Assembly (NCBI GenBank): GCA_006247105.1
Contig: CM016929.1
Coordinates: 186,001 to 250,000, forward strand
From: Giardia muris
Lineage: Eukaryota > Fornicata > Diplomonadida > Hexamitidae
Reading direction: 5' to 3'
DNA length: 64,000 nt
Below the pieces are notes generated by a model. It was not told the origin of the DNA. It saw only the letters and a program-made list of their open reading frames with translations, and did no database searches. This document shows positions 48,926-57,023 of this stretch, piece after piece (position 1 is the stretch's first letter; each line of letters begins with the position of its first letter). The translations under genes and the position numbers were made by a program.

Positions 48926-50248
48926 TCAGATCTGGCAAAAGCCGCAGGAGCAACGGGTGGTAGGGGGGAGACGTACACATGCGGCGTGGCGCCGACAGGT
49001 GGTCTCGAATAGGGAGCGGGCCATCTTTCCTCGTTCGACGAAGATGGCATTTCGGTAATCACTCGCACGAGTAGTGAGCAATGTCTCTGGAGAGACAGTA
49101 TGTAAGAGGAAGAAAATGACTCGAGGGAACGCAGCTAGGAGGATGTCCAAAGCCTCAGCTAGGATCCCCTTCTCACTAAGAATCAAACAGATACAGGAAC
49201 TAGTATCCAGGGAACAACGAGAAGACGCATACTCCATGAACTGAAGCAAGTCTTCAAGGAAGACACCTCTTCGAGACCAATTATAATCGTCCAGAGATAT
49301 GCAATCGTTGAGCTGCGGGTGAAACAGATGGACCCTTAAGCCGGAGCTGGTCAGATAACCATGTAGAGTCTGAAGGTAGGTCTTACCAGATCCTCCTGGC
49401 TTCATTAACTCGAGCTCGTAATGAAGAGCAACTGATGCCTCGATGAATAGGTAGGCGTCCAGGCCCTCCAGAGTATGACAGTTCGCCTTGACAAGACTCA
49501 ATGTGATCGAGAGCAGTAAATCCGATTCCCCATCACACCGTTGAATGGACTTCTTCGGTGTTAGGAGACTCAGAAGGTTACGTGGGATATCGAAGGAGAT
49601 GGAGCCCGGAGGACAGACCCCAATCCGTGAGAGCTTAAGTAGTCGCTGTTCAAACGATAGGTCTGCGTGATATGAGCTGTACCAGATCAAGGGTTCTGGA
49701 ATCTGAAAGGTGAGAGAAGTGTCAGTAGGATGTCCGGAATGCTCGAACGTCTTCCCTTCCCCATCCTGGGACCGTAATGCCAAACGAAGCCCACGTACTC
49801 GCTCTCCCGCTAGTACGGCACACTCGACTCGGACATAACTAGTCTGTTTGATATCGTACACAGGCTGCACGGTTAGGGTACCAATCGCCTCGTTCTTACA
49901 GACATACTCCATAGGTGAGATGAGAAGCTCACTGGATGCATCCTGGAAGAGTAAGGTGGAGATCCGTGTACGAGATTCCCCGATAAGGATGGAATGGTCT
50001 CTACAGATGCTTTCTAGGCTCATGCCAGTGGGCCATTCCACGATGAGATATAGCTGCACCACCAGCTCATCGCGCTTGGTGTGCATATGGACCGTCATGC
50101 TCATGGAGTGGGTCGCGGCGGTGCAGATGAAGTGCCGTGCCCGTAGGGCGTCCATGCCCGCCCCTTGCACCTCCACCCTTCCAAGAACTCCATGCTCGGA
50201 AGACGGTAGCTCTTCTGGGAAGAGCTCGAGGGTAATGGCAAACTCCAT
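48926..50248 (-). CDS. Hypothetical protein
   Basis: A 440-residue protein starting at the ATG at 50248 (after GTGAATTGT); the frame upstream begins with GTG at 50257. I do not recognise it. The first 230 residues alternate predicted strands (FAITLELFPEELP, ELVVQLYLIVEWP, GTLTVQPVYDI) and could be C2- or Ig-like; the second half is more helical and ends in a short Cys-rich tail (CSCGFC). No signal peptide or membrane helix. The stop lies 36 bases before the TPI start, and the start lies 30 bases after the ankyrin-RING stop. Confidence 0.7.
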   Translation of the reverse strand: MEFAITLELFPEELPSSEHGVLGRVEVQGAGMDALRARHFICTAATHSMSMTVHMHTKRDELVVQLYLIVEWPTGMSLESICRDHSILIGESRTRISTLLFQDASSELLISPMEYVCKNEAIGTLTVQPVYDIKQTSYVRVECAVLAGERVRGLRLALRSQDGEGKTFEHSGHPTDTSLTFQIPEPLIWYSSYHADLSFEQRLLKLSRIGVCPPGSISFDIPRNLLSLLTPKKSIQRCDGESDLLLSITLSLVKANCHTLEGLDAYLFIEASVALHYELELMKPGGSGKTYLQTLHGYLTSSGLRVHLFHPQLNDCISLDDYNWSRRGVFLEDLLQFMEYASSRCSLDTSSCICLILSEKGILAEALDILLAAFPRVIFFLLHTVSPETLLTTRASDYRNAIFVERGKMARSLFETTCRRHAACVRLPPTTRCSCGFCQI

Positions 50249-50278
50249 ACAATTCACAAGGTCTTGTCTCGCAGCACA

Positions 50279-51895
50279 TCAATGAACTGACGAGATCAAC
50301 TCCAACCCACCCACGGAACTAAGACGGACGTGTTTGCCGACAGCTTTGCGACATCTTGGACAGTGGCCATCAAGTAGCTCAAAACACGCCTCGCAGACCA
50401 CGAGATGATGACATGGAAGAAGGAGTATGTCTGGCTGACGCTGGGAGCAGGATATGCATACCATTTCCGGGTACATCTCCGCAAGAAACGTAAGAACCTC
50501 GTCCAAAACTAAAGGGATGGACTCTATTGGGTATTCCGCAAGGACGATCCCCACTACGGTATCAAGAACAGAGGCAGCTAACGGATGTTGCCTGTCATCG
50601 ACCAGGGATGTGAGGATCGGAATGGCACGCTTGAAACGGAGGAGGAAACGATTGAGGGAGACCCTTCCGAGCTGTGTAGGAGCCTTCAAGCCAAGATACG
50701 TCAGCTCCAGCATCTCTCCCACTGACGTGTAGCACTCCCTGAGCTGCTGATAGATCCCATACCTATCCTCCTGTAGGGATAGGCTCAAAAGCATATCCAA
50801 TTGAGTACGACCATCGGAGGCTTGCAAAACCACCTCGGATGCGAGTAGGGGGACAACCTCCTGACGGTTGTTCTGAACGGCATGGAACAATGCAGACTCT
50901 CCAGATGTATTGAGTAGTCCCAATTCTAGGTGACTCAACGTCCGAACGGCGTCAGTATCCCCCATGATGACAGCCAGCATCAGTGCAGTGAGGCCTGAGG
51001 AGCACGCATACCACTTCTCGCGGGTCTGTAGTCGTGCCTCGGCTAAAAGGAGTGCGATGCTTTCGTGCCTCGACCTTGATACGGCGTACATTAAGGCTGT
51101 GACACCACTGCAGTCAGAAAGCCTTGCCTCGGCCGAGGATAACAAGCGCACGCATTCCACGTGTCCGAAATGTACCGCCAGCATTAAGCTCGTCGTTCCC
51201 ACTTGGAATCTATGATCTTCGTGATACCAGGAACCCGTGGCTTGAAGACCACCTTCCTGCGGCAAAAGAGGACCTAGACACTCAGCGTGGTTCCCCTCTG
51301 CAGCATACATGAGGGCTGTTCGGCCATTTTCATCACGCATCCCAGACTCTTTTGGAACGAGGGCGGTGACAATGGCTTCGTACCCTCGCCTTGCTGCTTT
51401 CATTAAAGCGGTCACTCCAACACTGTTTTGATGTCCTGCTTCATCTAGGAACTCCATGGCCATTTCACAATCACCAACAATGGCAGCCACAAGGAGTGAA
51501 CGTGGAAGGCCTTGAGGAGGGTCTTCACGCTTCATGCCCGTCGTTTCATCCTGAAGGATGGTAATAGACGCGTCGGAACCGTATTGCTGAGCGTACCACA
51601 AGGCAGTGTGACCGTCATTATCAACCAAGCCCTGCTCAAACGGCCTCAAGACTGTCACGGCCTCCACGTTATCCTCCCTTGCTGCTAACATCAATGCCGT
51701 GACGCCACTGGGATAGTCATTCCATCGCTCGGTCGTTTGAAGCCCAGCCTCGCATAGAAGAAGGTATAGCATGTCTGGGAGAGAATGAATGCTGGACAGC
51801 ATCAGGGCGGTTAGCCCTAACGAGGTTCTCAATCCTGCCTCATGTGGTAGAAGTAATGAAACGCATTTGGGATGGTCCTGGCTAGCCGCGACCAT
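50279..51895 (-). CDS. Ankyrin-repeat protein with C-terminal RING finger (protein 21.1-like)
   Basis: About eleven ankyrin repeats of the Giardia type (GVTALMLAAREDNVEAV, RTALMYAAEGNHAECL) fill residues 1-350 of the 538 from the first ATG in the long frame. A helical linker and a RING finger follow: CISC...LPCHHLVVCEAC...CPRC, with the Cys-x-His pair and four Cys pairs expected for zinc. This suggests an E3 ubiquitin ligase whose ankyrin repeats choose the substrate. The ATG at 51895 falls inside an ankyrin repeat (RTALM), so it is unlikely to be the real start; see the next entry for the 5' part. Confidence 0.8.
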   Translation of the reverse strand: MVAASQDHPKCVSLLLPHEAGLRTSLGLTALMLSSIHSLPDMLYLLLCEAGLQTTERWNDYPSGVTALMLAAREDNVEAVTVLRPFEQGLVDNDGHTALWYAQQYGSDASITILQDETTGMKREDPPQGLPRSLLVAAIVGDCEMAMEFLDEAGHQNSVGVTALMKAARRGYEAIVTALVPKESGMRDENGRTALMYAAEGNHAECLGPLLPQEGGLQATGSWYHEDHRFQVGTTSLMLAVHFGHVECVRLLSSAEARLSDCSGVTALMYAVSRSRHESIALLLAEARLQTREKWYACSSGLTALMLAVIMGDTDAVRTLSHLELGLLNTSGESALFHAVQNNRQEVVPLLASEVVLQASDGRTQLDMLLSLSLQEDRYGIYQQLRECYTSVGEMLELTYLGLKAPTQLGRVSLNRFLLRFKRAIPILTSLVDDRQHPLAASVLDTVVGIVLAEYPIESIPLVLDEVLTFLAEMYPEMVCISCSQRQPDILLLPCHHLVVCEACFELLDGHCPRCRKAVGKHVRLSSVGGLELISSVH

Positions 51896-52048
51896 GAGGG
51901 CGGTACGGTCGCTTTGGTCGCGTCCCCCAACCTCCTGGAGATGCGCTAGAACCCCCGCCGCATCTCCACGCCTCGCAGCTTCGATTAGGCTGTGTATTTC
52001 TTATTTGATTGGGGAAATTTTTTTGGTCTTTTTTAAGACGCTGCTCAT
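51896..52048 (-). pseudogene. 5' part of the ankyrin-RING gene with an in-frame TAA
   Basis: Upstream of 51895 the same frame continues with convincing ankyrin sequence (SLIEAARRGDAAGVLAHL, then GGRDQSDRTALM). The only upstream ATG, at 52048 (MSSVLKKTKKISPIK), is in the same frame, but codon 16 is TAA at 52001-52003. So the reading frame is broken by one stop between a plausible start and the first repeat. A nonsense allele, an assembly error, or a short unrecognised intron ending at the ACACAG at 51990-51995 could explain it; no GTATGT-type donor was found. Confidence 0.55.
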
Positions 52049-52624
52049 TATCGGCGAGCCTCTCGTTGAGTGACTGCCGCTACCGCGCTTGCATTGCAGC
52101 GGATTGAATGGAGAGCCTCCCACACGTTCTGATGCCATTCAGTGGTATAGACGTGCCCTTTCCCTTTTCCCCTTCTCGGAGTCCGAGCCATTTGAAGGGC
52201 ACGTCTACTGGCCGTACGGCGCACACGCGTAGGTGTCTTTTGAGCCCTAGGTCGTCATTGAATGGTACTGGGCTCTCAACGAGGAGGATAAGCGTCTTCT
52301 ATCGCCGTTTCAAGGGTTCAAGTACGGTCCAAGGTCCAATAAAGGGACATCGCGACCAGGTCCGAGGACAGTGGACCCTTTTGATGGAGACGTTCTGGAG
52401 CCGAGCTGAAAAGGCCAAACGAGAGGATCGTTCATCGTTGGTTGTCGTTCGAGTCCATGCCCGGGATTAGAGAGCACGCCCGACGACCATGTGGAGGACT
52501 CGTCCGAGGGAAGAGGCACTCCTACCATCCGTTCGTTTGATACGCTCACAGAAACTGCCGATTCACTCGCGTGGGTGAATGGAGTGAGGCGTTCTTCGGC
52601 CCTGGCTCGGTAGCGCCTCTCCTC
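52049..52624 (+). other. Gap of about 575 bases: interrupted coding-like frame and inverted repeat
   Basis: No intact gene. On the plus strand one frame from 52074 to the TAG at 52611-52613 reads like protein (for example DAIQWYRRALSLFPFSES, FEGHVYWPYG, VVIEWYWALNEEDKRLL) but has stops at 52230-52232, 52248-52250 and 52407-52409; it may be a decayed gene. A second frame at 52108-52470 gives 120 Arg/Ser-rich residues and is probably chance. A 13-base perfect inverted repeat lies at 52148-52160 and 52195-52207. Confidence 0.3.
52148..52207. repeat. 13-base perfect inverted repeat with inner hairpin
   Basis: TAGACGTGCCCTT at 52148-52160 is the exact reverse complement of 52195-52207. The 34-base loop contains a second hairpin, CTCGG-AGT-CCGAG (52175-52187). 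A transcript from either strand could fold into a nested stem-loop. It lies in the gap between eIF2B-epsilon and the ankyrin-RING gene. Confidence 0.6.
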
Positions 52625-55600
52625 TTAGAGGTACGTGTCATCGTTCGACTTCTCGTCCAACTCCCTAATCCGTTGGAGGATATACCGATATATGAGGATA
52701 TCATTCTCGTCCGGAGATGACTCCATTGAGAGGGCAAGCTCAATGACGCCCTCGAAGGAGACGAAATCGGAGTCGATGAACATGGTGAAGCAGGCGAAGA
52801 TGAAGGAGCTGACGTCCGGGCGTGCCAAGTGCTCCTGAAACAGGTCACCGCAGAAGGCGCAAAAGAGGTACAAGAAGATCTCCTGGCCGGACTCTTCCTC
52901 GTCCTTGATTCTCAGAATACTATCGTCGAAGTCCTCTTTGAAGAGGAACGACATCACCTTTGCGAAGAAGGTCCCAATGTGCATGAAATCGGACAGCTGG
53001 ACCGATTTGGCCTGAGATTCGGGCCGCTGTGAGTCGACGTCTTCCTGCTCCTGGTCGCCTTTGCGCTCAAGAACGACACCATTTGCTAATATGAGCTGAG
53101 AGGGGAATAGAATGGTGTCTCTAGTGAGGCGCCCAGAGAACTGATCCGGGCCGAAGAAGACGTACAACAATAGGGCCTTGAAGAGGTACGGGATGGCGAA
53201 GCTTGCCGTCGTCTTGATCAGCTCGTCGCTCGACGTCTTGTAGTTGTTCCTGACGTCCTGCTTGCACCGTCGGCGTAGTTCTTGTAACTTCTGGGGATCC
53301 GCCTGGACGATACGGCTGTCCGTGATCGAGTCTCCTGTCACGTACTCCGGCGCACAGATGCAGAGGTCGTAATGGTTGACGAAGATGGGGTCTGTGAAGC
53401 TCTTCAGGAGGATCTCGTCGAGCTTGCCAAAGAAGGGGTCCTGCTGGAGTGTACTAGCGGTCTTGGTTCTGAGGGCCTGCTGCTGGATCATCAGAAATTG
53501 TTGCGCGTCGTTGATAATGTCTATGCCAGCTCCCATGGCGTTTGCATCGGGATGTGAGACTGACGAGGAGTGTTGGAGGTACGGCTTATGTAGCTGGAAA
53601 GCCACAGCAAGGTCAGAGCCTGGCAGATGAATGGACGGTGTCATCTGATAATCGAAGATCGCGTGAAACGAACGATTGTAGGCAAACCCGTTGTAGAGCA
53701 AGTACTTAATGATCGTGGCTAAGCTCATCGACGCACTATCCGGAAACTTAGTGAAGGAATCTTTGATCTCCGGGGCTATCTGGCTCGGCAGCGTATAAAT
53801 TTCACACTGGATGTGATCCGTTGAGTAATCTGAGTTGGAGCTCTGGCTATAATGGTCTGAGGAGAGGGTCTGGTAATACGAACCACCGGTATCTATGGTA
53901 AGTCTTTTCTCCTGGCTAAACTCTGAATGGCAAGTCTTCGAGTCTTGTGGCTGTTGCAGTAGGAAGGTGTTGCAGGTGCTTTCCCTCATATCAAAACACG
54001 GGGAGCCGAAGGTCTCATCTGTCGACGTGGCCGTATCTAGCTTTCTGGCAGAATTGACGAGGTCTATGAGGAAGTTCTTATATCGAAGCTCGGTCTTGAT
54101 GAAAAGGCCTGGAGAAGATGGCAACAACGCCCATTCTAGAGGCTCTTCCGGACGCTCATGCCCAATGAGCTTCTTTAGAAGGGCGTGCGACTTCAGACTT
54201 GTGAAGGTCATTTCTCGCGGAGAGGCTGATAGAAGGATGGGAGTATTGACATCCTGGTCTCCAAGGGTCAAACGCCGATGAGCCTGGTCGCAATCCAAGC
54301 GTCTGGAGCACTTGCAATTTTCCTCGAATTCCGACTTCAGTTCCGCAGAAACGTCATCACGGGTCAAGTAGATCGGAGGCAAAAACTTGAGGATAAGGTC
54401 GCTATCAAGATCCTCGAGCTCAAGTGAAAGAAACCGATGCAAGGGCTCGAGTTGCTCCATAAGGATGCAGAAGCTTGCTCGATGCTCGGCCGTAATGATG
54501 TCGACAAGGGTTTTTGGCCGATCTCCACCACGAGTGGTCAACCCATTCCTGCCAGTCCGAGGCCAGACCGTACAGGAAAGCTTTTCAAAGGGCATGTGAA
54601 TATCCAGCTCGTCAAGCTGGCTCTCAATGTTCCCTCCATGATACAGGAAGTACCTGATCAGGAAGGAAAGATATGCATCAAGGTCCGAGCGGAAGCATAG
54701 GTGAAAGATCATTCGAATAGCTTGGTTGATGAGGTCACGAGTGACATGGACGTTTGGGCCCACGATTGACCCTGTTGGGAGTGAAAGCCCAGGATCGATG
54801 ATAGATCCCGACCCGATATAGCAGGAGGTCATTGAGCAGCTCTTTCCAACCTGTGCACCAGAATCAAGGATGCAGTCTCTAAGGACACAATTGGAACCCA
54901 CGCTGGCCCCATCGCAAAGGACCGTGGAGTCCAGAAGCGTGTGCCCTTCAACGGAGCAGTCGCAAGACACTAAGCATTCGCCGCGGATGGAGGCATACCT
55001 AGAGACACGACTTCGCTCGTCCTGGAAGAGCGTCCCTAGCTGGTCTCCTAGAAACATGATCTGCAATCTCTCGGTGATATTCTGAATTCGTGAGGGAACG
55101 CCTTTGATTGGAACCAGGTTCGCCTCCGGTGACAAGGGGCGAAGGTACCCCTTCAGGTATGCCTTGCTCAGAGCCTTGTAGGTCCGACAACTATCCACCA
55201 TGATGGCGGTCGTCGTGGGGGACAGGATGTAAGTTCCTATGGCCCATGGGTCCGAAGTCATGCGCTGGAGGAACGAGGCGATGAAGCTATGAATCCCACC
55301 GAAGTCGCACAAGTCCTCGGCCTTCATCACGTTTGTCAAAAAGCTTGGGGAGAGCACGAAGATCCCCGTCGGGTACAAGTCCATACTAACCTGTAGGTGG
55401 CAAGTATCCTCACAGAGTCTCGCCAGATTCAATAGCATACTATGCTGGGTCGTGTCAACTTTCAAGTCCCGGAGTTCTCCAGTCTCAGTATCCCGAACCG
55501 TTATACATGGAGCAATCAGTGGCCTCAGACTAGAGTCGGCGCTCCGCTTGGCAAGGAGGGCCGTCATGAGGCATTCCTTGTTCCTACTCGCATATACCTT

Positions 55601-56041
55601 TGAGAGAGCCAGATGAAAGTTCTGGACCGCGAAGAAGTCCACATTTGAGACGGTCACCCCATCGATTAGAATGATGAGGTCCTGGTTTTCGTTGAAGTCG
55701 TAGACATCTGACCGGACGACGCACCCTAAGGCGGAACTCAATTGATAGGAGGGCGAGTGGATAACGATGATCTCGGAAAAGCCCGTGGTGAAAAGCCGGC
55801 TATGCACATGCCCGACACTCCCCCAGGGACACTCCTGGTCCAGGTACCTCTGGAGCTGGCTAGCATATCTGTGAGTCACGATGAGAACCACCTTGATATT
55901 GGCCTGGGATAGGCGATAGAGGATCAGGTCCAAGAGGTAGACCCCACCAACCTTCAGGAGCAAGGGCGAACAGCCCCGGGTGAGGGGGTCGAGGGACGAA
56001 GCATGAGTGTCTGCCGCGATGATCGCTATGCCCCCCTTCAT
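52625..56041 (-). CDS. Translation initiation factor eIF2B epsilon subunit
   Basis: A 1138-residue protein from the ATG at 56041, after TAGTAAAAAA; an ATG at 56056 would overlap the SNARE gene's end. The N-terminal nucleotidyltransferase-like domain (IAIIAADTHASSLDPLTRG, PLLLKVGGVYLLDLILYRL, DLIILIDGVTVSNVDF) is followed at about 325-425 by a left-handed beta helix of hexapeptides (CSVEGHTLLDSTVLCDGASV). The C-terminus (about 970-1130) is helical and acidic, fitting the W2/HEAT catalytic domain that exchanges GDP for GTP on eIF2. Human eIF2B-epsilon has 721 residues; here about 400 extra lie between the beta helix and W2, mostly Ser-rich and probably disordered. Confidence 0.8.
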   Translation of the reverse strand: MKGGIAIIAADTHASSLDPLTRGCSPLLLKVGGVYLLDLILYRLSQANIKVVLIVTHRYASQLQRYLDQECPWGSVGHVHSRLFTTGFSEIIVIHSPSYQLSSALGCVVRSDVYDFNENQDLIILIDGVTVSNVDFFAVQNFHLALSKVYASRNKECLMTALLAKRSADSSLRPLIAPCITVRDTETGELRDLKVDTTQHSMLLNLARLCEDTCHLQVSMDLYPTGIFVLSPSFLTNVMKAEDLCDFGGIHSFIASFLQRMTSDPWAIGTYILSPTTTAIMVDSCRTYKALSKAYLKGYLRPLSPEANLVPIKGVPSRIQNITERLQIMFLGDQLGTLFQDERSRVSRYASIRGECLVSCDCSVEGHTLLDSTVLCDGASVGSNCVLRDCILDSGAQVGKSCSMTSCYIGSGSIIDPGLSLPTGSIVGPNVHVTRDLINQAIRMIFHLCFRSDLDAYLSFLIRYFLYHGGNIESQLDELDIHMPFEKLSCTVWPRTGRNGLTTRGGDRPKTLVDIITAEHRASFCILMEQLEPLHRFLSLELEDLDSDLILKFLPPIYLTRDDVSAELKSEFEENCKCSRRLDCDQAHRRLTLGDQDVNTPILLSASPREMTFTSLKSHALLKKLIGHERPEEPLEWALLPSSPGLFIKTELRYKNFLIDLVNSARKLDTATSTDETFGSPCFDMRESTCNTFLLQQPQDSKTCHSEFSQEKRLTIDTGGSYYQTLSSDHYSQSSNSDYSTDHIQCEIYTLPSQIAPEIKDSFTKFPDSASMSLATIIKYLLYNGFAYNRSFHAIFDYQMTPSIHLPGSDLAVAFQLHKPYLQHSSSVSHPDANAMGAGIDIINDAQQFLMIQQQALRTKTASTLQQDPFFGKLDEILLKSFTDPIFVNHYDLCICAPEYVTGDSITDSRIVQADPQKLQELRRRCKQDVRNNYKTSSDELIKTTASFAIPYLFKALLLYVFFGPDQFSGRLTRDTILFPSQLILANGVVLERKGDQEQEDVDSQRPESQAKSVQLSDFMHIGTFFAKVMSFLFKEDFDDSILRIKDEEESGQEIFLYLFCAFCGDLFQEHLARPDVSSFIFACFTMFIDSDFVSFEGVIELALSMESSPDENDILIYRYILQRIRELDEKSNDDTYL

Positions 56042-56048
56042 TTTTTTA

Positions 56049-57008
56049 CTACCCATTGATACGGTCCAGGAAGATGAGACTGAAGATCGCCATGATGATG
56101 ATGACGACAGTCAGCTTCGTGGTCCCACGGAGGCGTCGAGCCGCGCGCTGCAGGTATGTGTTCGCGCTTTCCAAGGTCCCGACAGTCTCGAAGGTGAGGG
56201 AATGGATGCGAGTGATCTGTTCTGATTGCTCGTATACTTTCTCCGCGAAGACGTTGCCAATCGCCTGGATCTCCAGGGCGGTCTGCTCCGTCTGCCTGGC
56301 AAGCTCCGCCTCTTCTAGCAAACTTGGTAAGACCTCCTGGACTAAAGCTTGGGTTTGGCCTACTTGTGAGTGACGATTTCGTACGTCCAAGTCTGCCCAG
56401 ACACCCGTCAAGGGTGACATTTGTTCCTCCTCATTATTGTGGGAGATAGGGGCCCTAACCTGTCTAGACAACTGTATGGACTTCCGCTTCAAGTCATCAG
56501 TGCTGCATGTTCTGATGCTTCTAGCAGCCTTCAGTCTACTGAACCGACTTAGGACCTGGCGTGATTGCTCGTACAGGGCCTTCTCAACGCCCTCGAAGAA
56601 GTGAATGGCGCTGTGGGACTGCTCCCTACGCAGCTGCGCCTCGAGGACGCCAAGTAGGTCGTCACCGGCATCGAGAAGCTCATGGTGAGTAAAGCTTTTG
56701 GTCTTATATTCCCGAAGAATGGCCGAAGCTTGTTCGATGAGTCCAGTGATGTGCCTGAGGGTTCCCATGACGCGCGCATCGAACCGGACGCATTCCTCGT
56801 CAGTGAACCACGTCGGCGTGATGGCGTAGGTCCCAAGGGCCAAGGGGGCTACGATGTAATTGCCAGTGTTATCGCTAATGACTCTGTTGAGGGCTTGGAT
56901 CTCGTTCCGCACAGCCCCGAAGGCCCGGTGCAGGTCCGACGGGCTCCCGACGGGCAAGGCCGGGGTGACCCCAAGCAGCTCGTGGAATGCCGCGATTGAG
57001 CTCTTCAT
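56049..57008 (-). CDS. Syntaxin-18/Ufe1-type Qa-SNARE
   Basis: A 319-residue tail-anchored SNARE, close to human syntaxin 18 (335). The SNARE helix near the C-terminus (ALEIQAIGNVFAEKVYEQ, then SEQITRIHSL) aligns with that of syntaxin 18, keeps the zero-layer Gln in YEQSEQI, and is followed by a membrane anchor ending FSLIFLDRING, much like FSLLFLDWYDS of syntaxin 18. The N-terminus also fits (FTDEECVRFDARVMGTLRHI against MTDTERDQIDQDAQIF). It should act in fusion of Golgi-derived vesicles with the ER. I place the start at the ATG at 57008; the open frame continues to 57362, but that part overlaps the RME-8 coding start on the other strand. Confidence 0.82.
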   Translation of the reverse strand: MKSSIAAFHELLGVTPALPVGSPSDLHRAFGAVRNEIQALNRVISDNTGNYIVAPLALGTYAITPTWFTDEECVRFDARVMGTLRHITGLIEQASAILREYKTKSFTHHELLDAGDDLLGVLEAQLRREQSHSAIHFFEGVEKALYEQSRQVLSRFSRLKAARSIRTCSTDDLKRKSIQLSRQVRAPISHNNEEEQMSPLTGVWADLDVRNRHSQVGQTQALVQEVLPSLLEEAELARQTEQTALEIQAIGNVFAEKVYEQSEQITRIHSLTFETVGTLESANTYLQRAARRLRGTTKLTVVIIIMAIFSLIFLDRING

Positions 57009-57023
57009 CAGCAGTGCTTTAAA
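57009..57023. promoter_or_regulatory. 15-base bidirectional promoter spacer, SNARE / RME-8
   Basis: The fifteen bases ending GCTTTAAA separate the two start codons. The TTTAAA tract immediately before the plus-strand ATG is the A/T initiator. Confidence 0.6.

Noticed and set aside
51990..52030. Short intron in the ankyrin-RING gene ending at ACACAG
   Set aside because: No GTATGT-type donor or CTRAC-like branch point is visible, and a junction that keeps the frame could not be drawn; kept only as a possibility in the findings.
52451..52466. tRNA B-box-like GTTCGAGTCC
   Set aside because: The flanks do not pair into a T stem and no anticodon arm or acceptor stem could be drawn.
52108..52470. 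Plus-strand frame of 120 codons in the gap before the ankyrin-RING gene
   Set aside because: Its Arg/Ser-rich translation looks random; another frame in the same place looks more protein-like, though interrupted.
52507..52553. RNase P RNA-like words (GAGGGAAGAGG ... ACAGAAA)
   Set aside because: The two conserved regions would be only about 40 bases apart, far too close, and the expected pairing is absent.
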